Shown piece by piece: positions 63,797 to 64,000 of a DNA stretch of 64,000 nt. Both the position numbers and the translations under genes were made by a program. The stretch is from contig NC_080417.1 of NCBI RefSeq assembly GCF_029873635.1, positions 34,212,214-34,276,213 of the forward strand, read 5' to 3'. The stretch comes from Malania oleifera. Lineage: Eukaryota; Streptophyta; Magnoliopsida; Santalales; Ximeniaceae. The notes beneath the pieces were generated by a model. It was given only the letters and a program-made list of their open reading frames with translations. It did no database searches and had not been told where the DNA came from. Each line of letters begins with the position of its first letter. The stretch's first letter is position 1.

Positions 63797-63939
63797 TGTC
63801 CCACGTTGAAAAATTAAAGTGAATGATGAGTGCTTATATACATGTATGGATCCAAGACTTAATTAACTTGAGCTTTTGGGTTAAATTGGTGTTCACTCAT
63901 GTGTATCAAGTCCATCCATGGGTTTCTTCGATCCTAACA
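63797..63939 (+). mobile_element. Short LTR at the window edge (TRIM- or Copia-like)
   Basis: TGTCCCACGTTGAAAAATTA at 63797 is a plausible LTR start, and ATCCTAACA at 63931-63939 a plausible end, giving about 143 bp. The PBS follows after 2 bp. The inferred short length suggests a TRIM-type element, but the start could lie further upstream. Confidence 0.5.
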
Positions 63940-63941
63940 AG

Positions 63942-63954
63942 TGGTATCAGAGTC
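63942..63954 (+). other. Primer-binding site (tRNA-Met type)
   Basis: TGGTATCAGAGTC matches the tRNA-Met PBS and follows the LTR end at 63939. It shows that the internal region of an LTR element begins here and continues off the window. Confidence 0.75.
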
Positions 63955-64000
63955 AATGGTTCGTAACTCTGGGTGAGCGACATCGTAAAAGTCGACACGG

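Overview
The window is nuclear DNA from a flowering plant, most likely a eudicot. It is AT-rich and intron-containing, and it is dominated by Ty3/Gypsy and Ty1/Copia LTR retrotransposons and L1-type LINEs. The whole reading rests on pattern recognition; no database search was possible. Two host genes are well supported, both on the plus strand. The first is a nine-exon ERA-like GTPase (8760-22808, predicted 440 aa) with an apparent organelle transit peptide, a complete G1-G5 GTPase domain and a KH domain. The second is a five-exon secreted GH5 endo-beta-mannanase (38565-41031, predicted 430 aa). All exon phases close exactly in both genes. They are functionally unrelated neighbours.

Layout: 1-567 is part of a minus-strand LTR. 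1811-3518 is the gag/protease remnant of a minus-strand Ty3 element, with its primer-binding site at 3507-3518 and its LTR at 3522 to about 5790. 5935-6830 is an internally deleted Copia remnant. 7811-8446 is a fold-back element. The ERA gene fills 8760-22808, and its introns hold two sense-oriented LINEs: one near full length with a 14-bp target-site duplication (intron 4), the other truncated at its 5' end with a 57-bp triplication (intron 7). 24880-36600 is an old tandem array of an AT-rich unit of about 0.98 kb, interrupted by a decayed Ty3 element (26203-31125) and by a solo LTR (31824-36247, TSD TTATT). The solo LTR itself contains a second, opposite-strand solo LTR (33271-35542).

The mannanase gene occupies 38565-41031. 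A minus-strand Copia element runs from about 42253 to 44781 and resumes at 58038-58725. It is split by a 13.25-kb nested LTR element (44782-58032, TSD AAGTA) with 3.0-3.2 kb LTRs, an Arg-type primer-binding site and a gag ORF but no pol. This looks like a non-autonomous Tat/Ogre-type derivative. The right end has more AT-rich DNA, another LTR fragment (60790-61040), an unclassified segment (62300-63796), and a short LTR with a Met-type primer-binding site that begins an element running off the window.

No new enzymatic or defence system was seen. The most unusual content is structural. A family of LTRs keeps one short palindromic motif in four copies but carries a different minisatellite in each copy. 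U3 clusters of TCGTCGACGA-type palindromes recur at five places. A primer-binding-site-like motif lies inside the LTR ends of two family members. The nested insertions can be ordered in time from their target-site duplications.
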